Origin: Litomosoides sigmodontis
Lineage: Eukaryota > Nematoda > Chromadorea > Rhabditida > Onchocercidae
DNA: 64,000 nucleotides
Assembly: GCA_963070105.1 (NCBI GenBank)
Contig: OY718808.1
Coordinates: 8,768,898 to 8,832,897, forward strand
Direction: 5' to 3'
In this document: in pieces, positions 39,571 to 52,294 of the stretch
Layout: the number at the start of each line of letters is the position of its first letter
Numbering within the stretch: the first letter of the stretch is position 1
Position numbers and translations under genes: made by a program
The notes under the pieces: model-generated
Told to the model about the DNA's origin: nothing
Seen by the model: the letters and a program-made list of their open reading frames with translations, nothing else
Database searches by the model: none

Positions 39571-41693
39571 ATTCTTTCTCACAGTCGGTGTTTTTCCTTC
39601 CGAAATTGTTCCGATTTTGGTAGGAAAAAAGAGATCGAATTTTCGTTGTAATAATACAAATTGCGCTTAAATCAAATTGTCGCAATCGACTTTATTGATC
39701 ATTTTAATTGCATAGAAGAAATTGTTGAATTTCGTTCATCCATCACCAACATCACATCCTCCTGTAGAGGATTAGTATTAGTTGAACTTGGAAGATCGAA
39801 TGATAGTACCATTAGCCTAGGAAAATATAATAAAGACCTGATTAATCGTCTAAAATAATCAGTAGTTCATTTAGCAATATCATCGCAATGGCAAGCATGC
39901 GAAAGTTCCGTCAAAGTCACGTCAGTATACCTCGAAATCTATCTGCCGGAGGCCGTGTGGAAGTGACGGGTATACCTTGCATTTATGTATGTTGTACAGA
40001 TTCAATCAACACTGCAGAATACCTTCGTTTTACAGATTCAGTTCTACCACCGTTCCCTACTCCATTTCCAGTATATAATTTCAGCGACTAATTTCCATCC
40101 CAAAGATGATAGCTGTGCGCTTAGTCTAAAGAAACCTTCCTTTCTTCCCATTTCACTTCTTTTAAAATGAGCCTATTTCTTTTAAAGCTCTTGCAGTAGT
40201 CGTCAATAGAGCCTCCCTCTTTTTTTCGTTGTTTTAAAACACGACAAGATCATGCATTTCATTTCATAAGCGTAAAGTACGACAGAAAATTCGTACTCTT
40301 TTCAGAATTCCTATTTTTGCTTTTTTTTTCTTTTGGGAAGGGAAGGGGAAGGAAAGTTTTCGTTTTTAAAAAAGAATTTCCAAAAAGAATGCTACAAGTT
40401 GTGGTAAAGCAATCCATCAATTCCTTCATATCCCGAAGGATTATGAAGAAATTAATGAATGTAAAGGATGGATGGATATGAGAGAAATGAATAAACAAGC
40501 CTGAAGGAAGAAAAGTTTATGCATCACCGACTTCACTTCTCCATGAACCACCACCACCACCAGCGCTCACTCACTTACCAGGTGAGATTTGTAGGTAATG
40601 AATGATAAAGAATAATTTAATTATAGCAGATGTGTGGCCAATAACGGATCATTCAAACAAGCAGTATTGCAACCACAAATAAGCACGTACGTTTAGCGGA
40701 GTGAGTAATTAGGGAGATTATCGGTGATTGCAGTTGATTAGATTGACCCTTAACTGACCCGTCATATATATGTCGATGACCCCTACCTCCCACCTGATGT
40801 GTCATGGTAGGGTGGTTGGGTTGGTGAAAAAAAAACAAAAGAAAAATTAGAGAGAAAGAGCAAAAACAGGATGCGAGGAGAGCAGCAGTGAAAGGTTAAA
40901 ACAGAAGAGAAAGAGAGGAGAGAAATCTGAGGAATATATTCATTACTACTACTATCAACATGAATAGCAGCAGACATGTGCAGATAGGAGTAAATATAAG
41001 CACATTATTAACATGGACATATGAAGTGAGGAGTGAGAGAGAAAGAGGAGAGAAGAAAAGTCATGAAATCTGAGCTGAATGTGGAGGAAGAGTGAGGAGG
41101 AGAGGCGGATGATGAAAGAGAAAAGAGAATTCAAAACTTCAAAGATTTTATGCACAATTTCATCTTCCCTCCCAATTAACTTCTCATTCACTTCTTTCTT
41201 TTGAGGAAAAAACTCGAAAGCTTTACCTCTTTCCTCAATTTCAACAGTATGCAAATTTCCCTCACTCCCATACTGTGCGCGTAGTGGGATTTTCGAATTG
41301 AAGAGGAAGTGAACAAACAGAGTAAACAGAAAACAGTAAGCAATGTTCATGCGTTACACATACGAAATGATGATAGCTCGAATTTCGCAAAAAAAAAAAA
41401 AACTTTTTAAGTGTTATTGTTGCTAACATCATCGATAGCTTCATCAGATAACAACGACTAGCAGCTATCCATGTAGCTCTCCGCTCGTGCCGGTTGACGG
41501 TCAAGGCAGCAATGACCGCAGTGTACCGCAGAAGCGATGACGATCGATATCGACGAAAATAAAATAAACAAAGCGGTAACTCGAAAAGTACTCGAAAATG
41601 TGAGGCATCGTTCCACTGCCATCACAAATGCGAACGGCTGATAATGCCGGAGCGGCGCAGCTGTTGGAGTGAACGCCTGGAAGTGTATTTAAA

Positions 41694-41741
41694 CCACACA
41701 CACACACACACGAGGATGGGAAGGGAGAGAGAGAGAGAGAG
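41694..41741. repeat. (CA)n followed by (GA)n microsatellite
   Basis: (CA)9 at 41694-41711 and (GA)8 at 41726-41741 on the plus strand, in the purine-rich block upstream of the RGS gene. Confidence 0.85.
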
Positions 41742-42289
41742 GGAAAGAGAGTGCAAGAAAAAAGAAAGGATTTTGGTGGAAGATGTGTGAGATATAAATA
41801 GATCGATAAACAAAGAAATTGGAAATAATGACCTTATTGTATGATGTGTAGTTGAGAGGAAAGTGTGAGTTGAATATGAGTTGATTGCGCAACATTGGAT
41901 AGCTAGTGGTACTGACAGAGAAGATGAAATAGAGAGAAAAAAGAGAAGGAAAGGAAATTGAAAATTTTTCACACAAAACGATACCACAACGAAAAGGTTT
42001 GAGAAAAAAACTTTTCTATTTGAAGCAATTAATTTGTGATGAATGGATGGAAGGAGGCGTTTTAATTAAAAATAATATTGTATGAATGAGTCATGAATGA
42101 GGATGCAATTTCAATTAATTCAAATTCAAATGTAACCTTTCATTTGATTTTTTCGTTTTAACGCTTTAATAAGCACTGAAAGGAAAAACGTACGAGCATT
42201 TTAAGGATGGAAATGGAAATGATGTAAAAAAAAGGAGTAATTGTGAGTTGAAAGGGAAGAAGATTAGATAGCGGTAAACAAGCACAACG

Positions 42290-42319
42290 ATCTCTCTCTC
42301 TCTCTCTCTCTCTCTCTCC
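42290..42319. repeat. (TC)n microsatellite
   Basis: A near-perfect TC run of about 14 units in the divergent intergenic region. Confidence 0.9.
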
Positions 42320-43888
42320 CCTTACTTGTCAAGAGATGAGAAATGAAAGATTTGCGAGCATGAAATGCATGAAGGAGGATACGAGGTACTTCCGATCAGA
42401 AGCATATTATTCCACATGGAATTGGACTAGAGTAATACTTTACTTTCTAATGTGATTTAGTAATTAGTCAAAAGAACTTCTCCTCGACGGCATCCCAATA
42501 AATGTTTGAGAGTGAAACTAAATTATGCATGTGCACGTTTGACAATATCTCATTTACACTCTTACAATCAACAATCCTTTGTATCATATCTTCCATTCCC
42601 TCTCTCAATGAAATTCATCAAATTATGAATTGAGCAATTACTTTCATATCAAAGCGAAAAAAAGGCAAATAAATATCTTCCACCATTCTTCCTATTATCA
42701 ATAAAGCTACTGCAATAAATTATCCTCCTGCGTGTTTCCTTTTTTTGCCGAACGTGCTCCACGTACAACACTTATTCATCATTGTAATATTGTGTGATCT
42801 TATTTAGGCTTGACGTTCCTTTCATCAAAAAAAAAAACGTTATATTTTTGCCTCTGAGGAAAGAGGCATTTGATTTAACTGGGCTTTTTTTTTGCACGCT
42901 GGAACACTGAGCATTTTGACTGCTTGTTTACTTAATTTTTACACTCATCGGCTGCATTAAATTGTGATGTAAAGTACATTCATATTTTTATTTACTGGAG
43001 GTGGAGGTTTGCTAGGGTTTGGGAGATCCGAGAGGTGCGGGAAGTGCGGGTGAGGAGATTTAGAGATTGCCTGCAGTATGTGCGGAGTAGATTAGATATG
43101 ATCGAATCCTTTCTGTTGCGGAAAATTTCTTTCAGATGTGAAAAGCAAGTTTTTACTCCTTACATATGCGTCATATTCCCGCATTACACGTTTTCTTTTT
43201 CACCACTCTTACATGCTTCTTATACTTTTACTTTTTACGTTTATTTTTGTTTTTTTACCTTTACTAGAAGTGAAATGTTGCTATGGTTTTATTGCCATTT
43301 ATAATTTGAAGTACAGCGTTGTTTGGATATAAATGAATTGACGTGATTTAAACGGAAAACGGCCGGAGAAGATCAGCAATAAAGCAAATGGTATTATTAC
43401 TGATGATGATGCTTTAAAAGATGTGATGCTGGGATGATCATGATATGATGAAGTGCTGTGTTCTTCACAATATGGTTGAAAATTCCAGGAAAATTTTGCA
43501 GGCTTTGAAGCGATCATTGAATCCAATGAATAATAGTCAAAAATGCGGACAGATTATAGCAAATCTAAACATTAAAGATCGATTGGATGAAAAATGGTGC
43601 TACTGCTGCTGCTGCCGGTGGTACTATCGGATAGTTGACGACACTGACCGGTTACGTACTGAATGTGAACGCAATTAAAAATCTCTGTTCTGTTGCTCCT
43701 GTTGATACTTCGATCACACATTCTGAGTGCATGAAGTCACTGGTTTTTCAGAAACCAATAATAGCAGTAATAAAAGCAACAACGAAAGCCTTGCTTTTAA
43801 TTAATTCTTTGCAAGGAAGTTTTTTCCGTTTTTTTGACCCATTCTGTTTCGATAATTTATGTCCGGTGATTGAAATATTGGTTTTGGG

Positions 43889-46800
43889 ATGTCCATGAAA
43901 TTTTTTGCGGGTCTACAAGATTTCTTCGGCTTGTACGATACGTCATCATCAAACAGTGAACAACAGCAACAGGAGGAACAGCTAGCATCATTAACCACTT
44001 CAGCAACAGCAGCAACAGCGGCAGTAGTAGTAGCAACAACAAGCTCTGCGTTGTTATCGCCACCTTTAGTATCATCAGTCAATTCGGAGTCCACTGAAAG
44101 CGAAGGAAATTCGTTGAGATATATTTCTGATAATAGCAAGGATTGTATAGCCGTTCAAGACGAGCAACAGCAGCTACATCTACAAAAACTGGACGATTCG
44201 AAAGGTCAGTTCCATTTGGTGGAAAGAATGTTAATTATTTATCAAAGCAAATAGAAGTAAGCGCCAGAAATTTTGTTGCTTCTTATCAGTTGTACTTTTC
44301 CTATTAGCACTATGTGAGAGAGTTTAATATTTCTTCTCATTTACAAAGGTTTTTAGAAATTTTTTTTGTGGCAATCCTTGCCCCATTTGTTTCAGTCCAT
44401 CCTCTGATTACAATGTTGAAAGGTTTGGCCGTCACTCATCAGCCAAGAAGGGTTTTTTTTCAGAAGCTACAGATGCAGAAAAGATACAGCAGTGCTCTCA
44501 CAAACGAAATGTCCATTTTCCGGATGTTATTGTGACGGATTTTTACGATGCACCAACAAATGTGTTCATTAATAAAAGTAAATTTAACTTTTTAATGAAA
44601 ATAGCTGGCAAAATTAAATGTCTTGTTCAAATGAATTTTTCCGATCACCGTTCCGTAGTGATCTGCAATGAATTTGGCGGAGAAATATAGAGTTGTCTTT
44701 ATTAATGAGAGAAAAAAGTTTGTCATGATGCAAATATAGTCAAAATTGTGTGTAATCAACTTGCTGCAATTCTTTCCCCATTTTCATCTATTTCATGTTC
44801 TGGGTTTGGTAGTTTCCAAATGTGTATCATGGTTACGTTGGCATCCATTGAAGGAATCTCTATTCTTTTCATGTGCTTCGAAAATAATATATCATGCACG
44901 CACCATAGAATTGCTGAAAATTTGTGATTACAATTATTTCTAATTTATCTATTTGAAATTGTTTAAGTTAAGCTATTCCTATAAACATGTTATTTGTCAA
45001 CAAATTTGTGATGTTCCCATCCGTATATTTTTTCAGATACAAGTGACATCAATGCTATCAGTATTTCCTACTTGAATGCTTGTAAGCGTTTCAGAGTCGA
45101 ACCAATCCAAGCTGTGCAACAACAAATAGCCGTATATTTTTCTTTTTTTGGTTTACTTTGAAAAGGATAACCAGTAGTTTCAAGTTTAGGAGCAGCTTTC
45201 ACCGTCATATCCGTTCATTCCGAAAAAAACGGATTTCGAAAACAGTTTTTGCAATCCGTTTGGTGAAATGACGCTTAAAATACGACGCATTTTATTCTGC
45301 ACAGTTTGTCTACGAAAACATTAAGTCTTCGAATATAACTATTAATTAAAATTAAGAAGGGATAAGTATCAATTAAAATGGAATTTTTTTATCACAATAA
45401 ATCTAAATGAATTCCTAACCGTATAGTTTAAAAAGTACTACCTGACGGAAATAATGTAGAGCTGCGCTATGAGAACAATTCCCAAAGGTTTTAAATCGCA
45501 TAAAATAGAGCAATAAAATAGAGCACATTGGTTATTTCTCTCGTTTTGGTTCTTCGAAGCAAATGAATTCAGTGGAGTAGGGCATTAATGTAGCAGATGT
45601 GTTCAGAGAGGTCAGCATAAAGTTATCCTTTAATCGGTAAAACGGGTTTCGGTAACTTTTGGAGCATTATCAGAGAAATATGGGGATAAAGAAAGCATCA
45701 GCTATTGAATTCATTGATTATGTATTTTCATCCTATCGGGAAAAAACCATTTCAGTGCTTTCATCAAGTGATTGGTGTACGCCAAGAGTGCCTCTCTTTA
45801 AAAGGTTTTTTTTTGTCACTTCATTGTTAATATTCTGAAGTTTTAAATCGAAACTTTTTTGGTCTTGTTCAAAAACTAAGCGTCATGGAGGAATCATGAT
45901 TAATTAATGGGTATTATAAGAGAACAAGTTTAGGTCATCGTTTAACCGCTGCTGATGTGGAGTGTTTGGAAGAAATTTTCAATAAAGTTCAGTTTGATAT
46001 GCTTGATTTCGAATATACCTTTCTGGATGACGATGTAAGTTGACTTATTCATTCTTAGCAACTTCGTACTTTTTATGATAAAATGCTAATTCTGATTCGT
46101 ATTTCTCAAAAGCACTGGAATAACAAAGCTTAGTTCAGATAACACTTGAACATCATAATGGGAGTTCGAGAACTTGATATAAACTCAGCAGTTAGTAACC
46201 CTTATAATCTCTATCCCAAATAACCTGTACTGTCAAATGAGTTTCTCTAATATTTTGTAATTCAATTAGTAAATACATGAAAAAATGGGACTTTTCTAAC
46301 AGAAGTTTTAAAAATGACTTCTCAGTATCTCTTTCTATGATTCCTAAGTGAATTATTTAGAGTGCCGTCTGTCTTGGAGAAATGCTTGAATTTTATGACT
46401 CGGCAGTGAAACTGAATTTGTCCTTCAATAAACAAATCAATTTGCGGGGTTGGCAAGCTATATGTAAAGCTATAAGGGATGTATGTCTTCGTTTTTACAT
46501 TCTAAAATAGAACTGATTTAACGATTTTACGAAACCGTTCGTTGATTTTTAGCTACAGTGTTTGTTTTTAACTAAAAATAGAATTGTACGAACATTTTGA
46601 TTTACTTCAGGACTTTGATTAATTTCATGATGTGAGTTTCACTGCAGTACATGTACTTTGATTTCTTGATTATAGTTGATACAATTTTTTTCGTTCAGGC
46701 ACCTTCTATGCAGTATCTGAATTTGCGCTACACCTCTTTATCCGACCGTGCTGTACCTGTATTGGCGCGTGCTTTACGTTCCCAGTCTTCATTGACGATT

Positions 46801-49800
46801 CTACATTTGGAAAATGTTTCTCTTTCTGGACGGAACTTGATTTTAATTGGTTTGTTTAGCAGTAATTGCATCAGTGCCAGAGGATGGACAAATGTGTTAA
46901 ATTTATAATAAAAAATTTGGAGGTGTTGCAAGAGTCATTATCATGAACCTCATTTCCATTATTATTCAGAAGGGAGACTGTATATGGCTTTCTTAATTAG
47001 CGGAAAGCATTCATGTATCATATATTAGGAAGTTCTAAGCTAATGTTAGACTGTTTGAAATATTCCGTCACTGAATGGAATACAAATGACTCATGAGGAT
47101 AAGTACATAATTAAGGATGTGCACTGAAAGGAAACACGATATTGCGAGAACTTTATTTGGGTGAGAATAACCTACAGCCTGCAGATGGTGCCCACATTTA
47201 CCAAATTATTATCGCTAGTGTATCAATTCAGTTGCTTGACCTACGGAACAATCAGTTGCAGGTTTGTACTTATTTGTATGTGTAAAATGCGTGTGCATTG
47301 TTTTAGGTTCTGTGGGAACCTTAAAATCGTAATAGATAATAGGTCTGGCTGTATCATTAACATGGCCGATCAATGTACTTTAGAAATAACTCTACGACTA
47401 TATAACTTTAGAAAAAAAAATTTCTTAACGTTAAATCATGCGACAATTTGTTACGATTTAGAATGGTGGTCTATGTCATATTTGTGATGCACTGAGGCAT
47501 ACAGCAAAAAATAGCGCGTTGTCAGCACTGGTGTTATGGAATAATAAAATAACAAGTTGTGGTATGGAAGCATTGGCGCAAGCACTGGTTAATTTTCGGT
47601 TAAATCGTTAATTTTAGATTTTGATGAAAGCTGTGGCAATATTAGGTGGCTCTTTTTTGTAATGGTCGATGCTCTACTGAAGAAAATTTTGTTGTCTATT
47701 TGTTGGAGATGATTTGATAGATTTGTTGACTTGGTTTCTTCCAATGTTGAAATCAAATGGCAAACCTTATAAAGAGTGATCATGATACCTCAAATGTAGT
47801 TCTTACTAATATACCAAATTTTTATGTTCCAGATAGAAAATAATAAACTGGAAACGCTGAATATTGGTAATAATAGTCTGTTACTGGATGGAATTATTAA
47901 GCTGAAGCCAGCATTGCAGCGGAATTGTAGTTTGCAGAGGCTTGGTTTGCAAGCGACAAATCTTGACTGCCAAAGTATGTCTATCTATTAAAAATTTAGG
48001 GGAATTTTTGACGGTGAATCCGAAATTTTTTCAGTGTTTACTATTGTTAATTATTTGTTACTGAGGCTATCTGAAATATTTTTTCAGCTTAGCAAATCTC
48101 TTGGGTAGCTGCATGATGATTGCTTACTGGTTATAGTTGTATGTGAGCTATCTTAATTGGCCAACAATGCCAGCTATCAGGCAGTTTCTTTTAGTGGGTC
48201 ATAATGCTTGGTTTTAGCCAGAGAGATTGAGAATGTTTCTAGTAACTTGAAATTACTGACCATATACATTTCATATGGTTCCATCAAAACTCAAGCACTA
48301 AAAATTCCACCTTGAGTTGGTGCTTCAGTCAAATTTCCTTGGAAATTTAATGCCGAAGTAGGAAGTTGTGACAAATCTTATGTGTGGATATGGTGGATTA
48401 CTATGTTGGTCTGCATTTATCCTCTGGTTCATTAAAGTTTGAAGTGACTATGGAATTGTTTTTCAGGCGCAATTGTGTTAGCTGAATGCTTGGCGGATAA
48501 CAAAGTGATGATACGACTAGATTTACGGGATAATCCACATATTGGATCCGCTGGTCTTTTAGCACTTCATCTTGCAATGAAAATAAACACTTCGCTAACA
48601 GTTCTGAATATAGACACATCAGTTGCCCAGTCTAGCAGTCTTAAGGTTTCCGCGTTTGTTTTCGCGTTTTGCAGGGTTATTGTTCAAAATATTAAGGTGG
48701 TCAAATTCATTCTAGCATATTCAAAGTTCGTATTGAACGCATCAGTCAGTATAAACGGAAATTAATTAAATTTGCATTCTTATTTCATGTTGTTTAATAT
48801 GGAGCACATGAGGTCAATAACCTTTCTTGGTAGACGTAGCTAGTCATCATTAGTTGCGTTTTGCTCATTTTTATGGTCAGCAGCTGTAAATTGATCCTTT
48901 GAATACACATAATATATCGGCTCGTTTATGCTGCTTATGGCGGCACTGCAGCATTCGTTCTAGCCAGCAAGCACTGTTTTTTAGTTAACTGACTTTTATC
49001 GACACTGTTGGGACGTCAGCATGTCTTAGGCTGCGTTTAACTGGAATTGCTTCGAACAGAATTTGACTTGGGATATTAACAAGTTATTTGCTTTTCCTTC
49101 TTTCTGTTTGGATGCATGAATGTTAATCTTTTAGGTTAAAGAATATCAGGAACAGTTTAAAGTTTATTATGAGGAGATCAAAATGTTTTGTGAACGAAAT
49201 AAACAAATTGCTCTCAAAAAGCTTTCGGTTCATACAACTGTCCACGATGGTACCGTCGCCATGGATCTGACCCGAAACGAAGAGAACAGGGAGGCAAAGA
49301 AAGTCGAAGAGAAAGATGATGAAGAAACGAAACAAGAAACAAAAATTATGAAAGACGGACATATTGATAATTTAGAAGTTGCTGGAAGAAAATTAACCGC
49401 AACACGAAATAATGCAGTTTGGTTGCTCGGTCGATCTTCATCTTTAACATGTACCGAGACCGTCGATGACATCTCAGTAAGTGTTCTTGCTGTCCTATTC
49501 CGTTCTTCAGTGATAACTTCTTATTAAACAGCTTCTGTATTAAATACTTTGCTCAGTAAAATTTTAATCATACTCCATATAGCAGTACTTGTTGATGTAA
49601 CAGAGCAACTAAAATATCCAAAAATGAGATGAATGTTAGATACATAATGTACATATATTCACCATGCTAGTACTGCAGCCAAAAAACCCATCTACCATGC
49701 TGCTTACTTGAATCAGTCCACTAATTACTTGCGTGGTGGAAGGAGAAAATTGAACAAAAAAAATTCACTGTTTTGTTTAAAGTGTTTAATGTTCCATCAT

Positions 49801-52269
49801 GTTTAGGAACGTGTTGCGCAGATGACTCACTCATTAGCACTGATTAAACAAATTCCCGACAGCATTACTACTGTCAAAAAGCAGTCCGATGAAAATTATC
49901 CTGCACTGTTTACGAAAGGTATGGCTCCATCGTTTTTTAATGTCAAATAAGATTTATTTTTGTCTAACCATGTAGAAGTGCATGTTTATCCAGTGCGTTT
50001 ACCTTCCGGTGTTCAGCGGTGATATTTATAGGGTCACTCATAGGTTTGTTTGTTTAAATTGGTAACACCAGTCAAAAAATCGTTTAGATTTGGAATAACA
50101 ACGAATCATCTATTGTTAGTATCTGGTCTTACTCTGGTAACAGATAGCAGCTTATTCCATTGATACAGCTAAAATCAAATTATAATATTTGTGCTCCTTG
50201 CAACAAAAATCATGATGGTTGTATTAGAGTTCTTATGAGATTAAGCATTTTTCAAAGTTGATGAGAGCCAAAAAAAAGTTTTCATTTTAAAAGACAAAGT
50301 TTAAATTCAGGTGAACTCTCCAAATATCCATCTCTTCCTTTAATAACGAGAGATTATCCCGAAATTGAAGTAAACAAACCGGTGAAAAGAATATCACGGC
50401 GCTTTACAGTTTCTACTTCCAGTTTGAACGAAACAAATCCGCGAGACGTCGCTCGAGCGAAGTCCCGATTTAAGGTACTTTAGCTTGCATTAGTGGTTGA
50501 ACGATCGGTGTACCAATTAATAGAGTTGTGTTGAGCTACAGCTATACTGTTTAAGCAGATGTAGTATTTTTAACATGAGCAAATTATCGTCGTCACATTT
50601 TTTAAAAGGGAATTATTCTTCAAATTTCAGGTCGAGCAAGTAGGCCCATCTATTCAAAAAACAACGAAAGCCAAGTCGGACGACTGCATTCCATTACAAC
50701 GATCGCTTAATGAGCGTTTCGCAGTTAACACGCAAGGACATGAAGTGGAAGGTGCAACTTTAAAAGTGGGAAATCTAATCTCTGAACAACTGAAGGAGTC
50801 AGAAAATTCTGAATCTCTTGGTGTCGGTGAACCATCGAGAAGCTTTGAATCTCGAAATAGTAAGGAGAAAATTAAATGCGCGTTATCCCAAGATGTTCAT
50901 GGAAAAGATGAAAGCTGTGGTGCAAGAAATATAATGAATTCCCGCGAAGAAATGGCAGTTCAGCAAAGTGCAGCCGAGGAAGATTTTCAGTCTGGTTCTG
51001 TACAGTTCACTGCCGTCGTAACCTTACAGCATGGACGGGACACAGCATCAACACAAGACTGTTTTGGGGATGCTACATTTGTGGTTAAATTTACAGATAA
51101 TGTTGCCCTAAAGCTTGATGTTGAGCAATGCTGTGCCTGCGAACAAACTGTGAACATGAAGCATCCAATGGAACATTCAGCACAGAATGTAAGGAATGCA
51201 GACAATGTAACAGTAAAATCCGAGATGGCTTTTTCCAGCTTTTCCGCAATGGAGAGTGATTCTGCTGATGGAAGTGCAGTAAAAGAAGTAGTTCGAGATC
51301 TGGTCAATTATGTCGTTTATGAGGCAAGTTTCTTCCCAAAAACTTAGTTTCGCAAGAATTTTTTTTTTGAAAAAGGAGAAACTGAAGCCAGAAAAAAAGA
51401 TTTTACACCTATTTTGCAGTTATCGTAACAAAGTAGCAATTCTAATGCCTGAACTGATGCCACATTGTGTGTGTGATCGGGTTGCTGTTCTATTCTAAAG
51501 CTTATTGTTACTTTTCCTTTGTTCTTCATTATTTAATCTTGAGATTTTACGTGTTCCACTTTGTTTTTTTTTCGCTTTGCGTACTGGCCTGTCATGTAAG
51601 AGCATAGTTTCAATTGGCTCGTATTTTTAGCTAGGGGATGACGATTCAATGCAGTATCAAAAGGTTTTATTTGGCACTGCAAGCAAAAGTAGTAAAATCT
51701 CACCGACAATTCGTTCCCTGCCATCTGTTTCCAGGTAACTGTTGAACACTTAATTATGTAAAGGTTACTTTCGATTACATTCGACTTTTTATTAAACTTA
51801 TGTGGCAGGTATGACTAATAGAGTATAGAGAGAGAATAAATTACCTCGAAATGATGACAACCCTTAAAATTACTGAATGTATTAAGTTTTGAGGTGCAGT
51901 CATTCTTTGATTACCTGTACTGGGTTTATCTCAGTGTGAATCCATTTAAATCAGTAGTCGCTCCACTATTAAGATATTCCACTGTGGGATTTGTGTAATT
52001 TTCTGATGTTATTCATCAATTTTGAGTGTCTTTTTGTTCGAATCCATTTCTCAATAACTGGTTTTTCTTAAACTTACAGAAGTTCATCAAGTACTGCACT
52101 GAATTCATCGAATAAGGTAGAAACAGACGAAGATGTTATACATAATATTGTACGCAGACTGGTACGAGATACATTGTTGCAAGAGAAAGAATTGCTAAGG
52201 CGAAGTTTAAGGAAGAAACGACCATACCTTGTTAGGATACCTAAAATGGATCATAGCTCAAATAGCTGA
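43889..52269 (+). CDS. PPP1R37: Protein phosphatase 1 regulatory subunit 37-like LRR protein
   Basis: PPP1R37 (LRRC68) binds and inhibits PP1 catalytic subunits. Exons: 43889-44204, 44473-44577, 45037-45131, 45756-45804, 45934-46034, 46361-46480, 46699-46849, 47116-47261, 47462-47587, 47833-47974, 48467-48645, 49135-49476, 49807-49918, 50311-50474, 50631-51323, 51631-51734, 52080-52269; 3135 nt, 1044 aa, all phases agree. Residues 1-105 are low-complexity (Gln, Thr/Ala, Ser runs). An RVxF-type PP1 docking motif KRNVHF sits at 116-121, where vertebrates have KRVSF. The ribonuclease-inhibitor-like LRR block covers about 185-510, collinear with human (HRLTAADVECLEEIF, LNLSFNKQINLRGWQA, LHLENVSLSGR, ELYLGENNLQPADGA, LVLWNNKITSCGMEAL, RLDLRDNPHIGSAGLLALHL). 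The C-terminal half (510-1044) is acidic/Ser-rich and unrecognised, with one 231-codon exon. The intron after 51323 has a GC donor. The weakest point is the start: the ATG at 43889 has no clear acceptor just upstream, and an earlier exon is possible. Confidence 0.92.
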
Positions 52270-52288
52270 TCATTTGTCTGCTTAGCAT

Positions 52289-52294
52289 AATAAA
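52289..52294 (+). terminator. PPP1R37: AATAAA polyadenylation signal of PPP1R37
   Basis: Perfect AATAAA 20 bp after the TGA stop codon, followed by GT-rich sequence. It implies a very short 3' UTR. Confidence 0.65.

Larger units (their letters stand above)
39538..43888. other. Divergent 5' region between R7 RGS gene and PPP1R37 gene
   Basis: About 4.35 kb upstream of two divergent genes. It begins with a (CT)n tract 10 bp before the RGS start codon (39547-39570). Around 40820-41140 and 41715-41960 the plus strand is strongly purine-rich (GAGA/GGAG), and this creates long artefactual Leu/Ser/Phe open frames on the minus strand. Other repeats are listed separately. A CTG/CTA patch lies at 43598-43616. 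I see no supported exon; the open frame at 43445-43678 has no family match. Confidence 0.5.

Noticed and set aside
41622..41987. Overlapping minus-strand open frames rich in Leu/Ser/Phe
   Set aside because: They come from translation of the pyrimidine-rich strand of GA tracts, not from coding sequence.
43801..44139. Minus-strand open frames (Val/Ala or poly-Leu rich)
   Set aside because: They are antisense shadows of the Gln/Ala/Thr-rich first exon of PPP1R37.
50987..51307. 106-codon minus-strand open frame
   Set aside because: It is antisense to the long PPP1R37 exon, which has frame continuity on both sides.
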